In this document: piece by piece, positions 27,201 to 35,467 of the stretch
Numbering within the stretch: the first letter of the stretch is position 1
How the letters are laid out: each line of letters begins with the position of its first letter
Assembly (NCBI GenBank): GCA_012517315.1
Contig: JAAYVE010000017.1
Location: forward strand, 104,698 to 168,697
Origin: Deltaproteobacteria bacterium
Lineage (GTDB): Bacteria > Desulfobacterota > Syntrophobacteria > Syntrophobacterales > Syntrophobacteraceae
Direction: 5' to 3'
Length of the DNA: 64,000 bases
Translations under genes and position numbers: made by a program
Notes under the pieces: model-generated
The model's database searches: none
What the model was told of the DNA's origin: nothing
The model's input: the letters and a program-made list of their open reading frames with translations, nothing else

Positions 27201-29290
27201 ATCTCCTCACCCTGAAAGATCCCCAGTTCACCATACACGACTGGGAAGACTTCACGAAGATCATTAAGAACGCTTATTGGCACCAGGAGAACTCTCTTGC
27301 TCCCCAAGACCTCCTCAGGTCACTTCAAATCCCGCGAATAGGCCCCGGCGCAGAAGGGGGCCTGCCTGCTATTTTGAGAGCCCTTCCAAGCGGATTCATG
27401 GAACGCCTGGTGGAGGATGAGGCGTGTCAATTGGAGCGCCGGCGCACAGCCGTGAGAGCTTTGCGTGCCGGGGAGGCCTTGTCCTGCCTCTCCGATTTGC
27501 GAATGCTCCTTGAGGGCCTGGCGGAGGAGACTCTGGGGGAGGAAGGGGTGTTTCGTGGGAACGTGCAGCTCCCCGAAGACCAGGTCAGTCTTGTGCGCCG
27601 GGCTGTCTGGCATCGTTTTCAGGCAGAGAACATCTCGTTTTCCCGTGGATTCAGGTGCAGATGGGAAGACCTCTCTCCGTTCGAGCAAGACGCTCTCGCC
27701 AAGGAAATGGGCCATGGGAGTGCACCTCCTCGGCAAAGGGGGCACGACCTTTTCTTCCTGGAAGAATGGGGCGGTCCCATCGGAAAGCAGGCCGCCCTCG
27801 TGCGGGCCTTGATCGCAGGGATTGTTCGAAGAAAGGTGGGGGAGATTGCCGAAGCGAACTGGTTCAACGAACTCTTAAAGGGAAATTCTCAAGCGAGACC
27901 TCCCATCGGCTCCTTTCGCCTGTTCATCCGCCGACTGTTGGAGTCGGGAGCTTCCACGGAGGAGGTGAAAAGGGAGATAGCGCAGGTGTTGGACTCTTTG
28001 AAGGGCAAAGAGGAGCTGCTCAGAGGTCTGCAGGACGATCTTCTCCACATGTCCATAAGCCGGCGCGCCCACGAAGTTTTGCGTGAAAGCCGGGGGGACG
28101 GTGGGGGAGAACTTGACGATACGGTCATGGATTCGATCCTGGAGAGGCAACCCGATCTGAAGATCGCGATGGACCGCGCTCTCTACAGCCAACCCCGCAT
28201 AGACCGGGAACGTCTTCTGCGATACCTCTACTTGCTGGCGAAAATGGAAGGCAACCTGGACACTTTGACGGCTCTTCTTCGAGAAATCCGAGAAACGTCG
28301 GACATCATCGAGGCAGCGTGGCTGCGGTTCACGGAAGAGCGGGTCCTCGAAGGGCCGCCGGCGAAAGCGCCGCCTGACGGCTGGATGGGAATACCCATCC
28401 TGGTTTCTTCCCTTCCGGACAAGGAAGCCGTCAACCTCTGTCTCAGAAACGGCGTGAGCCGCGGAGAAAAGCGCAATGTGGCGGCAGCGGCTAACGAACT
28501 GCTCAACTTCATCCGTTTTCATCTCCTCCTCCGGGCAAAGGAGGGGAACTTGGTGGATCCGGGAGAAGTGGTCCAGGACTTGATTGCCGCCGGCTACGAC
28601 CTGAGGGACATCCAAGAGGACTCCCTCCTGGCGGCGGCGCGTCGGGAAGCCGGACGCCTCGGGCAACTGCGGTGTCGAAGGATCTGGATTTCCACAATGG
28701 CCACGGCACGGAGACTGGCCGCCAAGCACCCGGAATTGAACGAAATCGAGCGGCAGTTCCAAAAACTGCGGTTGGAAATCCTCAAGGGGGATGGGAGCGC
28801 TGATGACCGCCGAGTGGAAATTGTCAGCCGCAGGGGTGTCCTCCTGGGTCAAATCAAGGAGGAAATGTACCGCGTGCTCTCTGATCTCCTGGAAGGGGAG
28901 CGCGTGGCGACTTTTCAGAACCGCATCCGACAGATAGTGGACCAGTTGGATGACAAGCGGGAGGAGATTTTCGCCGGTTGGAGCAGGGGTGAAATCAATC
29001 GGAGAACCGTATTTTACATCCTGAGGCAATATCAGAAGCGGGGTGCGGACCCGACCTGGGAAGATTTCCTGCAGTTCCTGGTGGAGCACTGGATGAAGCC
29101 TGTGGCTGAAGCGAGAGCTTCAGGACGGATCGACGGAGAGGAGCGTATCCGGGAGCGGGATGAAAAAATGCGTGCCCTCCTGGGAATTTCACTCCTCGAT
29201 TTGGAAGAGGATGCCTTAAAGGAGGCACAGGCCCATTTCCAGGGCTGGGTTCAGGATCAGGTGGCAGCCATCGGGGCCCAGTGCATCTAA
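24266..29290 (+). CDS. Giant unrecognised protein with one Fe-S motif, partner of the fused oxidoreductase
   Basis: I do not recognise most of these 1674 residues. The one clear motif is Cys755-x2-Cys758-x4-Cys763-x16-Cys780 (LDCGACGESACRGFA then GRC), which matches the [4Fe-4S] domain found in RnfB and in the corrinoid/Fe-S subunit of CO dehydrogenase/acetyl-CoA synthase. The rest is rich in charged helical segments (for example RLIGSTGMIQGWVDYGIFA and EMYRVLSDLLEGERV). There are no evident membrane helices or signal peptide, so it should be cytosolic. It sits 39 bp after the oxidoreductase gene and overlaps the open frame of the next gene, so all three are probably one transcript. A structural or electron-wiring role in a large complex is inference. 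The start ATG 24266 lacks a strong ribosome site. Confidence 0.75.
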   Translation: MISESKRAAVYREVEAIFPMKPTGWRAAGNEAPVLRQISPSPGSMPSDLGIQLRQHLEALKGDVVTQVLYLLQTLFIFPAEGEVLQNSTRRAVERLYEAEDGCRRGAGFQGHMQAYSRIRQDWEKDFCDGPLAGLGASVPLLTGFRHLEGVGFFRKQPLEIASWTSIFLEIERYHRSDPAEHERRIDRLKLLEGRKEPHNVKTLEDLHILLERALLAEMAKPAADVSELSARLARELEERLAPEIVLGSPLQAFLYVLLRSHELCMAETWEEEDLFRLDRLHSTREFDSLIDLMRVVVQRTLREERLPLVIDLLDQLQKEGFNIKHEKFRDPYESTCVPLGDTERLERCRLPLFVNVEELSGDFQLDLSLGNEILLRQHKRIVEDVAQELKAYAVASSQPLPQARLLRRLVQLATSWFLALHPWPIEKPVSQWDEQIRSLLPDGVIKQLVRPRKGYEVPSRQELKGMIEEEGAKQWEALRLIGSTGMIQGWVDYGIFARYGILRAIGKQCGVKLQELQVEDCLASIDKQGMAKPQWLMDLASELSIRVMGGWAHTLESIREYFAQRIALVLSEVEDAQAAAEIRGRLTEEMVSTSYRLAVALGRHQSNLPRMEITLSPDESIAAFVRFLAPSLERMERVARDTTGRAFSAGKNVLYRSQCRPFVTNSEEWRVLVAWLVHQRTGHDLSAFLENAHLDGFLAEIARDVETAECVPGLLPFRTVRSTLLDLLGRGVASSEEEIELTEEVLALLPGLDCGACGESACRGFARSLLKGNREPGRCVHLPAQEVSRLLQVLRGKVSRSNGNKGRANPLEIFQDPSNWHRSGFRGLFEAVFCPVKRKARRLFLERLGEVWNRLSPKPEIFKCPDSESFYRELCRYVGYESAERLTDDERRMLVEHGDAREDAEWRALKERQDWLNIAVANRQGRPFLLKRDPEAAALQFYDGKFFLHQLSPRDRSLVLLSRLERCEDGFRHWWNEDLLTLKDPQFTIHDWEDFTKIIKNAYWHQENSLAPQDLLRSLQIPRIGPGAEGGLPAILRALPSGFMERLVEDEACQLERRRTAVRALRAGEALSCLSDLRMLLEGLAEETLGEEGVFRGNVQLPEDQVSLVRRAVWHRFQAENISFSRGFRCRWEDLSPFEQDALAKEMGHGSAPPRQRGHDLFFLEEWGGPIGKQAALVRALIAGIVRRKVGEIAEANWFNELLKGNSQARPPIGSFRLFIRRLLESGASTEEVKREIAQVLDSLKGKEELLRGLQDDLLHMSISRRAHEVLRESRGDGGGELDDTVMDSILERQPDLKIAMDRALYSQPRIDRERLLRYLYLLAKMEGNLDTLTALLREIRETSDIIEAAWLRFTEERVLEGPPAKAPPDGWMGIPILVSSLPDKEAVNLCLRNGVSRGEKRNVAAAANELLNFIRFHLLLRAKEGNLVDPGEVVQDLIAAGYDLRDIQEDSLLAAARREAGRLGQLRCRRIWISTMATARRLAAKHPELNEIERQFQKLRLEILKGDGSADDRRVEIVSRRGVLLGQIKEEMYRVLSDLLEGERVATFQNRIRQIVDQLDDKREEIFAGWSRGEINRRTVFYILRQYQKRGADPTWEDFLQFLVEHWMKPVAEARASGRIDGEERIRERDEKMRALLGISLLDLEEDALKEAQAHFQGWVQDQVAAIGAQCI

Positions 29291-29433
29291 ACGTTTTCAT
29301 CCGAGGTGCTTGCGGACGTTCTTGTTCAGGAGACCGCCCTATTTGCGCTTCTTGTATCGGAATCCGACAGGCTTCCCAGAATACCGCGAGGTGGAGTCGT
29401 ACCCTTTGCATTGCAAACGAGAGGATAGGCCTT

Positions 29434-32400
29434 ATGACAGCCGATGGCTTCTTCGATGATGTTTACTGCCTGCCGGATCCAAACATGAGTCCGACCCGGT
29501 GGCTTCAGTGCCACAGGCTGGCCGGCCTCTCCGCATTGGGGCCCAGGGATTCCCGGATTCCCGCCACCACCGGGCGCCTCGCAAGGCAGTTGTGCACCCT
29601 GAGGTTCAGTCTGGAGCAGGTTCGCATAGCCTTTGGAGGGCATCAGGAGAAGACGGAGGATTTCGTCCGCGCCCTGATGGAGGAAGATCGCTTGTTGCCG
29701 CAGCGACAGGAGAGAGCCCTGCTGGTCCGGCTCGTGGAAGCATTTCTCTCTCGTGCGGACTGGCGGGAGCGGGATATCCTGGAGATGATGCTCCAATATT
29801 TCAAGGAGGCGGAGCAGGGGTTTTTCCCCGGTGATGACGGCGCCAGCCCCGTGAAGGAATGCAGGGAGGAACTCGCGCGACTCGAGTCCTTGCGTGCGTC
29901 GGATCTCCATGCTTACGAAAGGGCGCTCGATGGATTGATATCCGAGGCAAAAGGGGGCCTTCTGGGGCTGATGCCCGCTCGAAGGTTTCTTGTGAACCGC
30001 TCGGAAAGGTTTCCCCGGCTGGACGAGGGGTGTCTCCGTCTTCTTGTTTCGGGGCTGGGGCAAGCCATGGGAGTCCCGTCGGCCTTCTGCGACGGATTCT
30101 CCGTCTTTCCTCCGGAACCGGAAAACCTCTGGAATGCACTCTTGGGGGAAGCAAGGCGCATCTGGAGCGCACGTGGAATCTCCCTAGCGCTCAAACCCCT
30201 GGAAAAAGCGTCCCTTTACCTACTCGAGTGCCTTCCCCTGGAAAAGGGGGGCAATGCCTCCTTTGTGCGGTACCTCATCGAGAGGGAAGATGCTTATCGT
30301 GCTGTTCTCTCCACGTGCTACGCATCCCGGGAAAAGCAGTTGCAGGTGCTCCAAAATGAACTGGATCGATACAACGTCCTGCCGGAATACTCCAGTCGCC
30401 AGCTGGAGCTTTCCGAAAGTGAAATGCGGCTCTTTCTCTATGCTTTCTTCCTGAGGCCTGATGTGATCGAGGCTATTGCACAAAGGGAACAGCAAAAGGA
30501 CATTTACAGGAGGATACCCGGCCTCGGTTTCCGGGCGCATCTTCCGAGAGTGCTTCACGAGGTCCAGAACATATTCGGCTACGTCACGCCGGAATCGGTG
30601 CAAGGAATCGTGAATCAATTGCACATCGACGCCGCGGACGTGATCCGATTGATCGCGTCCTACAAACAGTTCAGCGCCGACCGGGGAGGCGATGTCATCA
30701 TTTACGTGTGCAAGGGTACGGCTTGTTTTCTGAGGGGACAGCCGGAGCTCTCCAGGAAGATCGCCGATGAGATCATGGCGGATGAAGGGCAGGTGGGCCG
30801 GAGAGGTGTTCAGTTCATTGAAATGGACTGCTTTGGAGTCTGTCATCTGGCCCCGGTGATCAAGACCCGGGATACCTTTCTCGGGAAGAGAAAGGCGGAA
30901 GACATACCCGTGCTGTTGGAGCAGCTGCTGAAGGGACCCAGCTACGAAAACCGCCTGGTCTTTCTGGAGAGGATCCGGCGTGAGCTCGCTCCAGGCCGCT
31001 GCAGCGAACCGCTGAAGGATTTCACGGTCAAGTCGGTCATCATAGGCGAGGCCGGGCGACGGGACACGTTCCAGAGTCGGTTCGATCAAGAGAGAGAGAG
31101 GCTCGGGGGTTACGAGGGTGTCAGTCTCCAGCTCGACGACAGGGGGCACGTTTTCGCCTGCGTCAATGGGGCCAGGGAATGTCTAGGAAGGCTTGTTCCC
31201 GACAGCTTGTGTTTTCGCTACAGCATGCCCGACGGAAGCTCCTCCTTAGGGGCTCTGCTTCTCGATGGAGCCGGGCAGGTGCAGGAAGTGGTTCATGCGC
31301 CCCTTCCTTTTCCCGCCGAAGAGCTGCGGTACACCGTGAAGCCGCAGGCATACGTCTCTGATGGGTTGGTGCAGGTGGAGCGTTTCGAGGGAACTTCCCA
31401 GTTGGGTGTTTACACGGCCAACGCCCTGATTCTGGTGAGACCTTCGGGTGGCTATGTGCTCGTCGAACTCTCGGGTCCACCTAACGCGGCGCCGCCGGAA
31501 CGTGAGGAGGGACTCAGGGTGCGGGGAGCCATGGGAGAGACTTCAGAGGCGCTAAGCTTTCTGCGTTTTCAGGATCGCCTGCTCCTCGGCTTTGCCGCCG
31601 GCAACGGAAAACATCCCGAGAGCGTGGACGACTACCTGGCCGTAGGTGGGTATGGGGCAGTCAGAAAGATTCTGGGCCTCGATGGAGCCCCCCCCTGGAG
31701 TCCCGAGGCCATTGTTCGGGAAATCACCAATGCCAAGTTAAGGGGACGTGGAGGGGCAGGCTTTCCCACGGGGCGCAAGTGGGAGGGGATGCGGAAGGCT
31801 GTATGCACTGTGTTGGACAAAGACGAAAACCAGGACCGGATCAAACTCATCGTGGCCAACGGGGACGAAGGGGACCCTGGTGCCTTCATGGATCGAACCC
31901 TCATTCAGGAACGCCCCCACCAAGTCCTGGAGGGAATGATCATTGCCGCCGTTGCCGTGGGTGCCTCTTATGGGGTCATCTACGTGCGGAAGGAATATGA
32001 GGACGCCGTGAGACGTCTCGAAAACGCCATATTTCAGGCGAGACGAAAGGGATTTCTCGGCAGGAACATCTTTGGGGTGGAAGGGCTCCATTTCGACGTG
32101 GACATCCGCCTCGGGGCCGGTGCCTTCGTGGCGGGGGAAAAACGGGCCATCATGCGTGCCATCGAGGGCCAAGCGGCGGAACCCACCCTCAACGCCCCGT
32201 CCAACACACAACGGGGTCTCTGGGGAAAACCGACTCTCCTCAATAACGTGGAAACCTTCGCCAACGTTCCCCTGATCATCCAGAAGGGAGCCCGGTGGTA
32301 CGCGTCCCAGGGGACGGAGAACACGGGCGGGTCCAAGATTTTCTCCGTGGCCGGTATCGTCCGGCAGACAGGGCTCGTGGAAGTGCGGTTTGGAAGAACA

Positions 32401-33198
32401 CTGCAGGACATCATTCACATCTGCGGGGGAATCCAGGATGGAAAGCGGCTGGCCGGTGTGCAGATCGGAGGGCCTTCGGGGGCGATCCTCTCTCTCACCG
32501 GCATTCGGGCCTACTTGCTCCATACGCCCCTGGATTTCGATGCCTTCGATGACGTGGGGGCCATGCTCGGTTCCGGGGGGCTTGTTTTCATCGGTGAGGA
32601 CGACGACGTGGTGCGGTTGGCCAGGCACTTCACGGACTGGCTTGCTGAAGAATCATGCGGACAGTGCCCTGCCTGCTTTCTAGGGGCCCGCTCTCTCGGT
32701 TTGAACCTGGACGTCATCCTGCACGGGGAGGGGACAAGCGATCATATCCATTCCCTTTGGGCCAAGAGTGATGCCATCAAGGCAGGAAGCCAGTGCGGGT
32801 TGGGGATGACCGCTTCCAATCCGGTTACCAGTGCCCTGCGCTTCTTTCCCCACGCTTTTCTACGCTACGTGCTTGCCAACCCGAGGCTGGACCGGCTGGA
32901 GCTTTTCAAGACGCTCGAAGCCCTTCGCCTCATCACCCGGGAAAATGTGGAACGGATTTCCAAGCGGCGTCGGGAGGTGGTCGGTTCGTCTTTCACTTTG
33001 AAGAAGCACCTCCTGAGAAATTTGGTGGCGGAACTGGAGCGCGGGGACCAGGTCCGCCCGGGGCAGCCACCTCAGAAGGGGCGCTTTCTCGACCTTCTTC
33101 AAATCCCCGAGCACGAAGTGGGCGCAAGGGACGTTTCTTTGGAATTGGACTTGGAAGGGTCGGACCAGGAGGCACGCATAGGCTGGAACATCGGTTGA
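29434..33198 (+). CDS. Giant NuoE-NuoF fusion: NAD(P)H-linked flavin/Fe-S subunit with extra N-terminal domain
   Basis: Of 1254 residues, the first ~370 are unrecognised. A NuoE-like thioredoxin-fold [2Fe-2S] module follows with Cys426, Cys431, Cys466 and Cys470 (CKGTAC, then CFGVC), preceded by its helical bundle (HLPRVLHEVQNIFGYVTPE). After ~230 unassigned residues comes a NuoF-like part: RGRGGAGFPTGRKWE (around 771), the FMN-site NGDEGDPGAFMDRTL (from 809), an SLBB domain, and [4Fe-4S] ligands Cys1075, 1078, 1081 and 1121. The usual CGEETAL loop reads AGEKRAI. ATG 29434 was chosen for its AGAGGA ribosome site; a GTG at 29281 overlaps the preceding gene and gives a Cys-rich extension I doubt. 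By analogy with NuoEF, it should exchange electrons between NAD(P)H and Fe-S clusters, probably those of the giant oxidoreductase. Confidence 0.85.
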   Translation: MTADGFFDDVYCLPDPNMSPTRWLQCHRLAGLSALGPRDSRIPATTGRLARQLCTLRFSLEQVRIAFGGHQEKTEDFVRALMEEDRLLPQRQERALLVRLVEAFLSRADWRERDILEMMLQYFKEAEQGFFPGDDGASPVKECREELARLESLRASDLHAYERALDGLISEAKGGLLGLMPARRFLVNRSERFPRLDEGCLRLLVSGLGQAMGVPSAFCDGFSVFPPEPENLWNALLGEARRIWSARGISLALKPLEKASLYLLECLPLEKGGNASFVRYLIEREDAYRAVLSTCYASREKQLQVLQNELDRYNVLPEYSSRQLELSESEMRLFLYAFFLRPDVIEAIAQREQQKDIYRRIPGLGFRAHLPRVLHEVQNIFGYVTPESVQGIVNQLHIDAADVIRLIASYKQFSADRGGDVIIYVCKGTACFLRGQPELSRKIADEIMADEGQVGRRGVQFIEMDCFGVCHLAPVIKTRDTFLGKRKAEDIPVLLEQLLKGPSYENRLVFLERIRRELAPGRCSEPLKDFTVKSVIIGEAGRRDTFQSRFDQERERLGGYEGVSLQLDDRGHVFACVNGARECLGRLVPDSLCFRYSMPDGSSSLGALLLDGAGQVQEVVHAPLPFPAEELRYTVKPQAYVSDGLVQVERFEGTSQLGVYTANALILVRPSGGYVLVELSGPPNAAPPEREEGLRVRGAMGETSEALSFLRFQDRLLLGFAAGNGKHPESVDDYLAVGGYGAVRKILGLDGAPPWSPEAIVREITNAKLRGRGGAGFPTGRKWEGMRKAVCTVLDKDENQDRIKLIVANGDEGDPGAFMDRTLIQERPHQVLEGMIIAAVAVGASYGVIYVRKEYEDAVRRLENAIFQARRKGFLGRNIFGVEGLHFDVDIRLGAGAFVAGEKRAIMRAIEGQAAEPTLNAPSNTQRGLWGKPTLLNNVETFANVPLIIQKGARWYASQGTENTGGSKIFSVAGIVRQTGLVEVRFGRTLQDIIHICGGIQDGKRLAGVQIGGPSGAILSLTGIRAYLLHTPLDFDAFDDVGAMLGSGGLVFIGEDDDVVRLARHFTDWLAEESCGQCPACFLGARSLGLNLDVILHGEGTSDHIHSLWAKSDAIKAGSQCGLGMTASNPVTSALRFFPHAFLRYVLANPRLDRLELFKTLEALRLITRENVERISKRRREVVGSSFTLKKHLLRNLVAELERGDQVRPGQPPQKGRFLDLLQIPEHEVGARDVSLELDLEGSDQEARIGWNIG

Positions 33199-33252
33199 GT
33201 CGAACGAGGGGGGAGTCCTCTGCCGTTAACCGCGACACACCGGAGGTGATTC

Positions 33253-33822
33253 ATGGAAACGAGGGAAAAGGCGTTTTTCGATTCTTTCAGGGAGATCGTC
33301 AAGGTTGTCCACTCGAGTCTCGATGTTCAGACCGTCCTGCAGGCAACGGTGGATAAGGTCACCGATGTGATGCAGCTGAAAGGCTGTGCCATCCGATTGC
33401 TGCACCCGAGGAAGAGAACCCTGGAGCTTTCAGCCGCCAAGGGGTTGAGCGACGCCTACATCAGGAAGGGACCCGTGGAGGCAGACCGAAGCATCGCTGA
33501 GGCGATGGAAGGAAAAACCGTCATCGTCAAGAATGTGCAGACCGACCCTAGGGCCCAGTACCCGCAAGCTGCTGCGGCCGAGGGAATCGTGAGCATGGTG
33601 TCCGTTCCCCTTTCCGTCAAGGGAAGTGTGATCGGAGTGATGCGCCTTTACACTTCGGAACCCAGAGAATTTGACGCGGCAGAGGTCAACTTCGCCGAGG
33701 CTCTGGCCGAAATCGGGGCCATCGCCATTGAGAATGCAAGGCTCTATGAGAGTGTGAAAAAGGATTATCAGAGTGTCATGGAGGACATTCACAGTTTCGT
33801 GGGCTACAGGCGGACCATCTGA
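33253..33822 (+). CDS. GAF-domain protein
   Basis: This small cytosolic protein (189 aa) is essentially one GAF domain. Landmarks are LDVQTVLQATVDKVTDVMQLKGCAIRLL at the N-terminus (split by the helix-strand turn), ELSAAKGLSDAYIRKG, and the late strand-helix SMVSVPLSVKGSVIGVMRLY. A C-terminal amphipathic helix ends the protein. There is no kinase, cyclase or DNA-binding domain. It begins 54 bp after the NuoEF-like giant gene on the same strand, with GGAGGTG just upstream of ATG 33253, so it is likely the last gene of that operon. It may sense a redox state or small ligand for the complex, but the sequence does not show which ligand. Confidence 0.8.
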   Translation: METREKAFFDSFREIVKVVHSSLDVQTVLQATVDKVTDVMQLKGCAIRLLHPRKRTLELSAAKGLSDAYIRKGPVEADRSIAEAMEGKTVIVKNVQTDPRAQYPQAAAAEGIVSMVSVPLSVKGSVIGVMRLYTSEPREFDAAEVNFAEALAEIGAIAIENARLYESVKKDYQSVMEDIHSFVGYRRTI

Positions 33823-34181
33823 GATCTTGAGAGGCCGCCTCGACAATGGGGCACGCCCCTTCCCACAGTCGCTCGTCAGGGGAAATCGCACATTTCCCTC
33901 TTAAGAATAGCGGGTTGTGAGGCTTCGTGGGCAAGAACAGGGGTGTGCCGCACACTTCGCATCCCGTCTCGGCGCCGGGTCCGGGCTTTTTGCCTGGGAT
34001 TGGACCCCCCCGGCTTGCCTCCCCTTCAGAATTATCGTGACTCTCGCGGAAAATCCGGGTCGCGCTTTTCCTTTTTGCTGATTATACTCCCCGCGTTACA
34101 TGGTTAAACTTTGCCAGGGGCCGTGTTGGACTTCACTGCTCCAAAACTCTCGAAACTCATGTTCGCAGACTGCCGAAGGCC
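33823..34181 (+). other. Intergenic region after the giant operon
   Basis: This 359 bp gap has no convincing gene. GGGAAAT-CGCAC-ATTTCCC (33880-33898) is a stable hairpin 58 bp after the GAF stop, without a T-run. A longer stem pairs GGGTCC (33977-33982) with GGACCC (34002-34007), also without a T-run. Either could protect or end the giant operon transcript. The remaining bases show no clear promoter for mutY. Confidence 0.4.
33880..33898 (+). terminator. Hairpin downstream of GAF gene, possible transcript end
   Basis: A 7 bp perfect stem (GGGAAAT/ATTTCCC) encloses a CGCAC loop. No uridine run follows, so it is a weak terminator candidate or an mRNA 3'-end stabiliser. Confidence 0.3.
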
Positions 34182-35270
34182 ATGGATTCTTCCCTGTCGC
34201 CGCTTCTCATCCAATTTGTACGCGAAAGACTCCTCGCCTGGTTTCGGGCGAACGGCAGGGACCTGCCTTGGCGGATCTCCCACCACCCCTACGAGGTGTG
34301 GATTTCCGAAATGATGCTCCAGCAAACCCAGGTAAGAACCATGCTTTCTTATTACCACCGCTGGATGGACCGTTTTCCGAACGTCGATTCCATTGCGGCG
34401 GCATCACAGGAGGAGATTCTGCGCCTTTGGGCGGGACTGGGCTATTACTCGAGGGCTCTCCACATTCACCGCACCGCCAGAATTTTGGCAGAAAAGCATG
34501 GAGGCCGTCTGCCGGCAAATGCCGAGGAATTGCTTGCCCTCCCCGGGATCGGCGCATATACGGCAGGCGCCATTCTGAGCATTGCCTTCAACAAGGATTG
34601 TCCTGTTGTGGACGGCAATGTGGAGCGGGTTTTCTCGAGATTTTTCGACCTGGCTGAGCCGGTGAAGGAGAAATCTGCCCGCCACCGCATCTGGAATATG
34701 GCGGCAGAGCTCCTTCCAAAAGGGGCAGCGGGGCTTTTCAACCAGGCGCTCATGGATCTTGGAGCCACCGTCTGTCTGCCCCGCAATCCCCGCTGCGGGG
34801 ATTGTCCCCTCAAGGATTGTTGCCAGGCGCTTGAAAAGGGAACGGTCGGCAGTCGACCTGTCTCTGCGGACAAGAAGAGCACCAGGCGCATTCATGTGGC
34901 AGTGGGTGTGCTGGAACACGGTTCGAGGATCCTCATACAGAAGAGGCCGCCTTCAGGACTGATGGCCAATCTATGGGAATTTCCAGGAGGCAAGGTTGCG
35001 GATGGGGAAACCCCCGAGGAAGCTTTGGTCCGAGAGTTCAAGGAGGAATTAGAACTGCATGTTTTCTGCCGTGACGCCATCGCCCGGATCAATCACGGTT
35101 ACACCACGTTTAGGGTGGTTCTTCACGCTTTCCGTTGCTCACTCCATGGAGGAGATCAGCACTTTTCCCTCCGCAGCGCCGTGGAGGCGAGGTGGGTGAG
35201 GCGACGCGACCTGGATTCGTATCCCTTCCCTGCGGCCAATCGGAAGCTCATCCAGATGTTGCGGGGGTGA
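34182..35270 (+). CDS. mutY: A/G-specific adenine DNA glycosylase
   Basis: MutY removes adenine opposite 8-oxoguanine or G. This 362-residue protein has the helix-hairpin-helix glycosylase with catalytic Glu43 (ISEMMLQQTQV), LPGIGAYTAGAI, and catalytic Asp144 (CPVVDGNV). Four Fe-S cysteines follow at 198, 205, 208 and 214 in the standard C-x6-C-x2-C-x5-C spacing. The C-terminal NUDIX-like domain, used for 8-oxoG recognition, carries GGKVADGETPEEALVREFKE. The gene appears to be transcribed alone, with 359 bp before and 197 bp after. Nothing is unusual; the identification is strong. Confidence 0.95.
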   Translation: MDSSLSPLLIQFVRERLLAWFRANGRDLPWRISHHPYEVWISEMMLQQTQVRTMLSYYHRWMDRFPNVDSIAAASQEEILRLWAGLGYYSRALHIHRTARILAEKHGGRLPANAEELLALPGIGAYTAGAILSIAFNKDCPVVDGNVERVFSRFFDLAEPVKEKSARHRIWNMAAELLPKGAAGLFNQALMDLGATVCLPRNPRCGDCPLKDCCQALEKGTVGSRPVSADKKSTRRIHVAVGVLEHGSRILIQKRPPSGLMANLWEFPGGKVADGETPEEALVREFKEELELHVFCRDAIARINHGYTTFRVVLHAFRCSLHGGDQHFSLRSAVEARWVRRRDLDSYPFPAANRKLIQMLRG

Positions 35271-35467
35271 GAGGCCGCTGGGGTGGGAGGATTCAGGACC
35301 CTCTCCTGTGGCGCCCCACCACGCTCACTTGGCGGAGTCGACGGGCAGGGATTCCTTTTCTGCATCATCTCACGGGACCCTAGTCTCAGGCACAGGTGAC
35401 TAGTGGTGACGATGGGAGAAGAGGAGACGAAAAAGCACCCGGGATCGTTTGGAGGAGAAAGGCCTCT

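Noticed and set aside
29281..29433. GTG start of the NuoEF-like gene giving a Cys-rich N-terminus overlapping the preceding gene
   Set aside because: The four Cys look attractive, but the stretch has no known motif and ATG 29434 has a good AGAGGA site. It remains a minor possibility.
33977..34007. GGGTCC/GGACCC stem as an intrinsic terminator
   Set aside because: No T-run follows and the loop is long; it may be chance pairing in GC-rich DNA.
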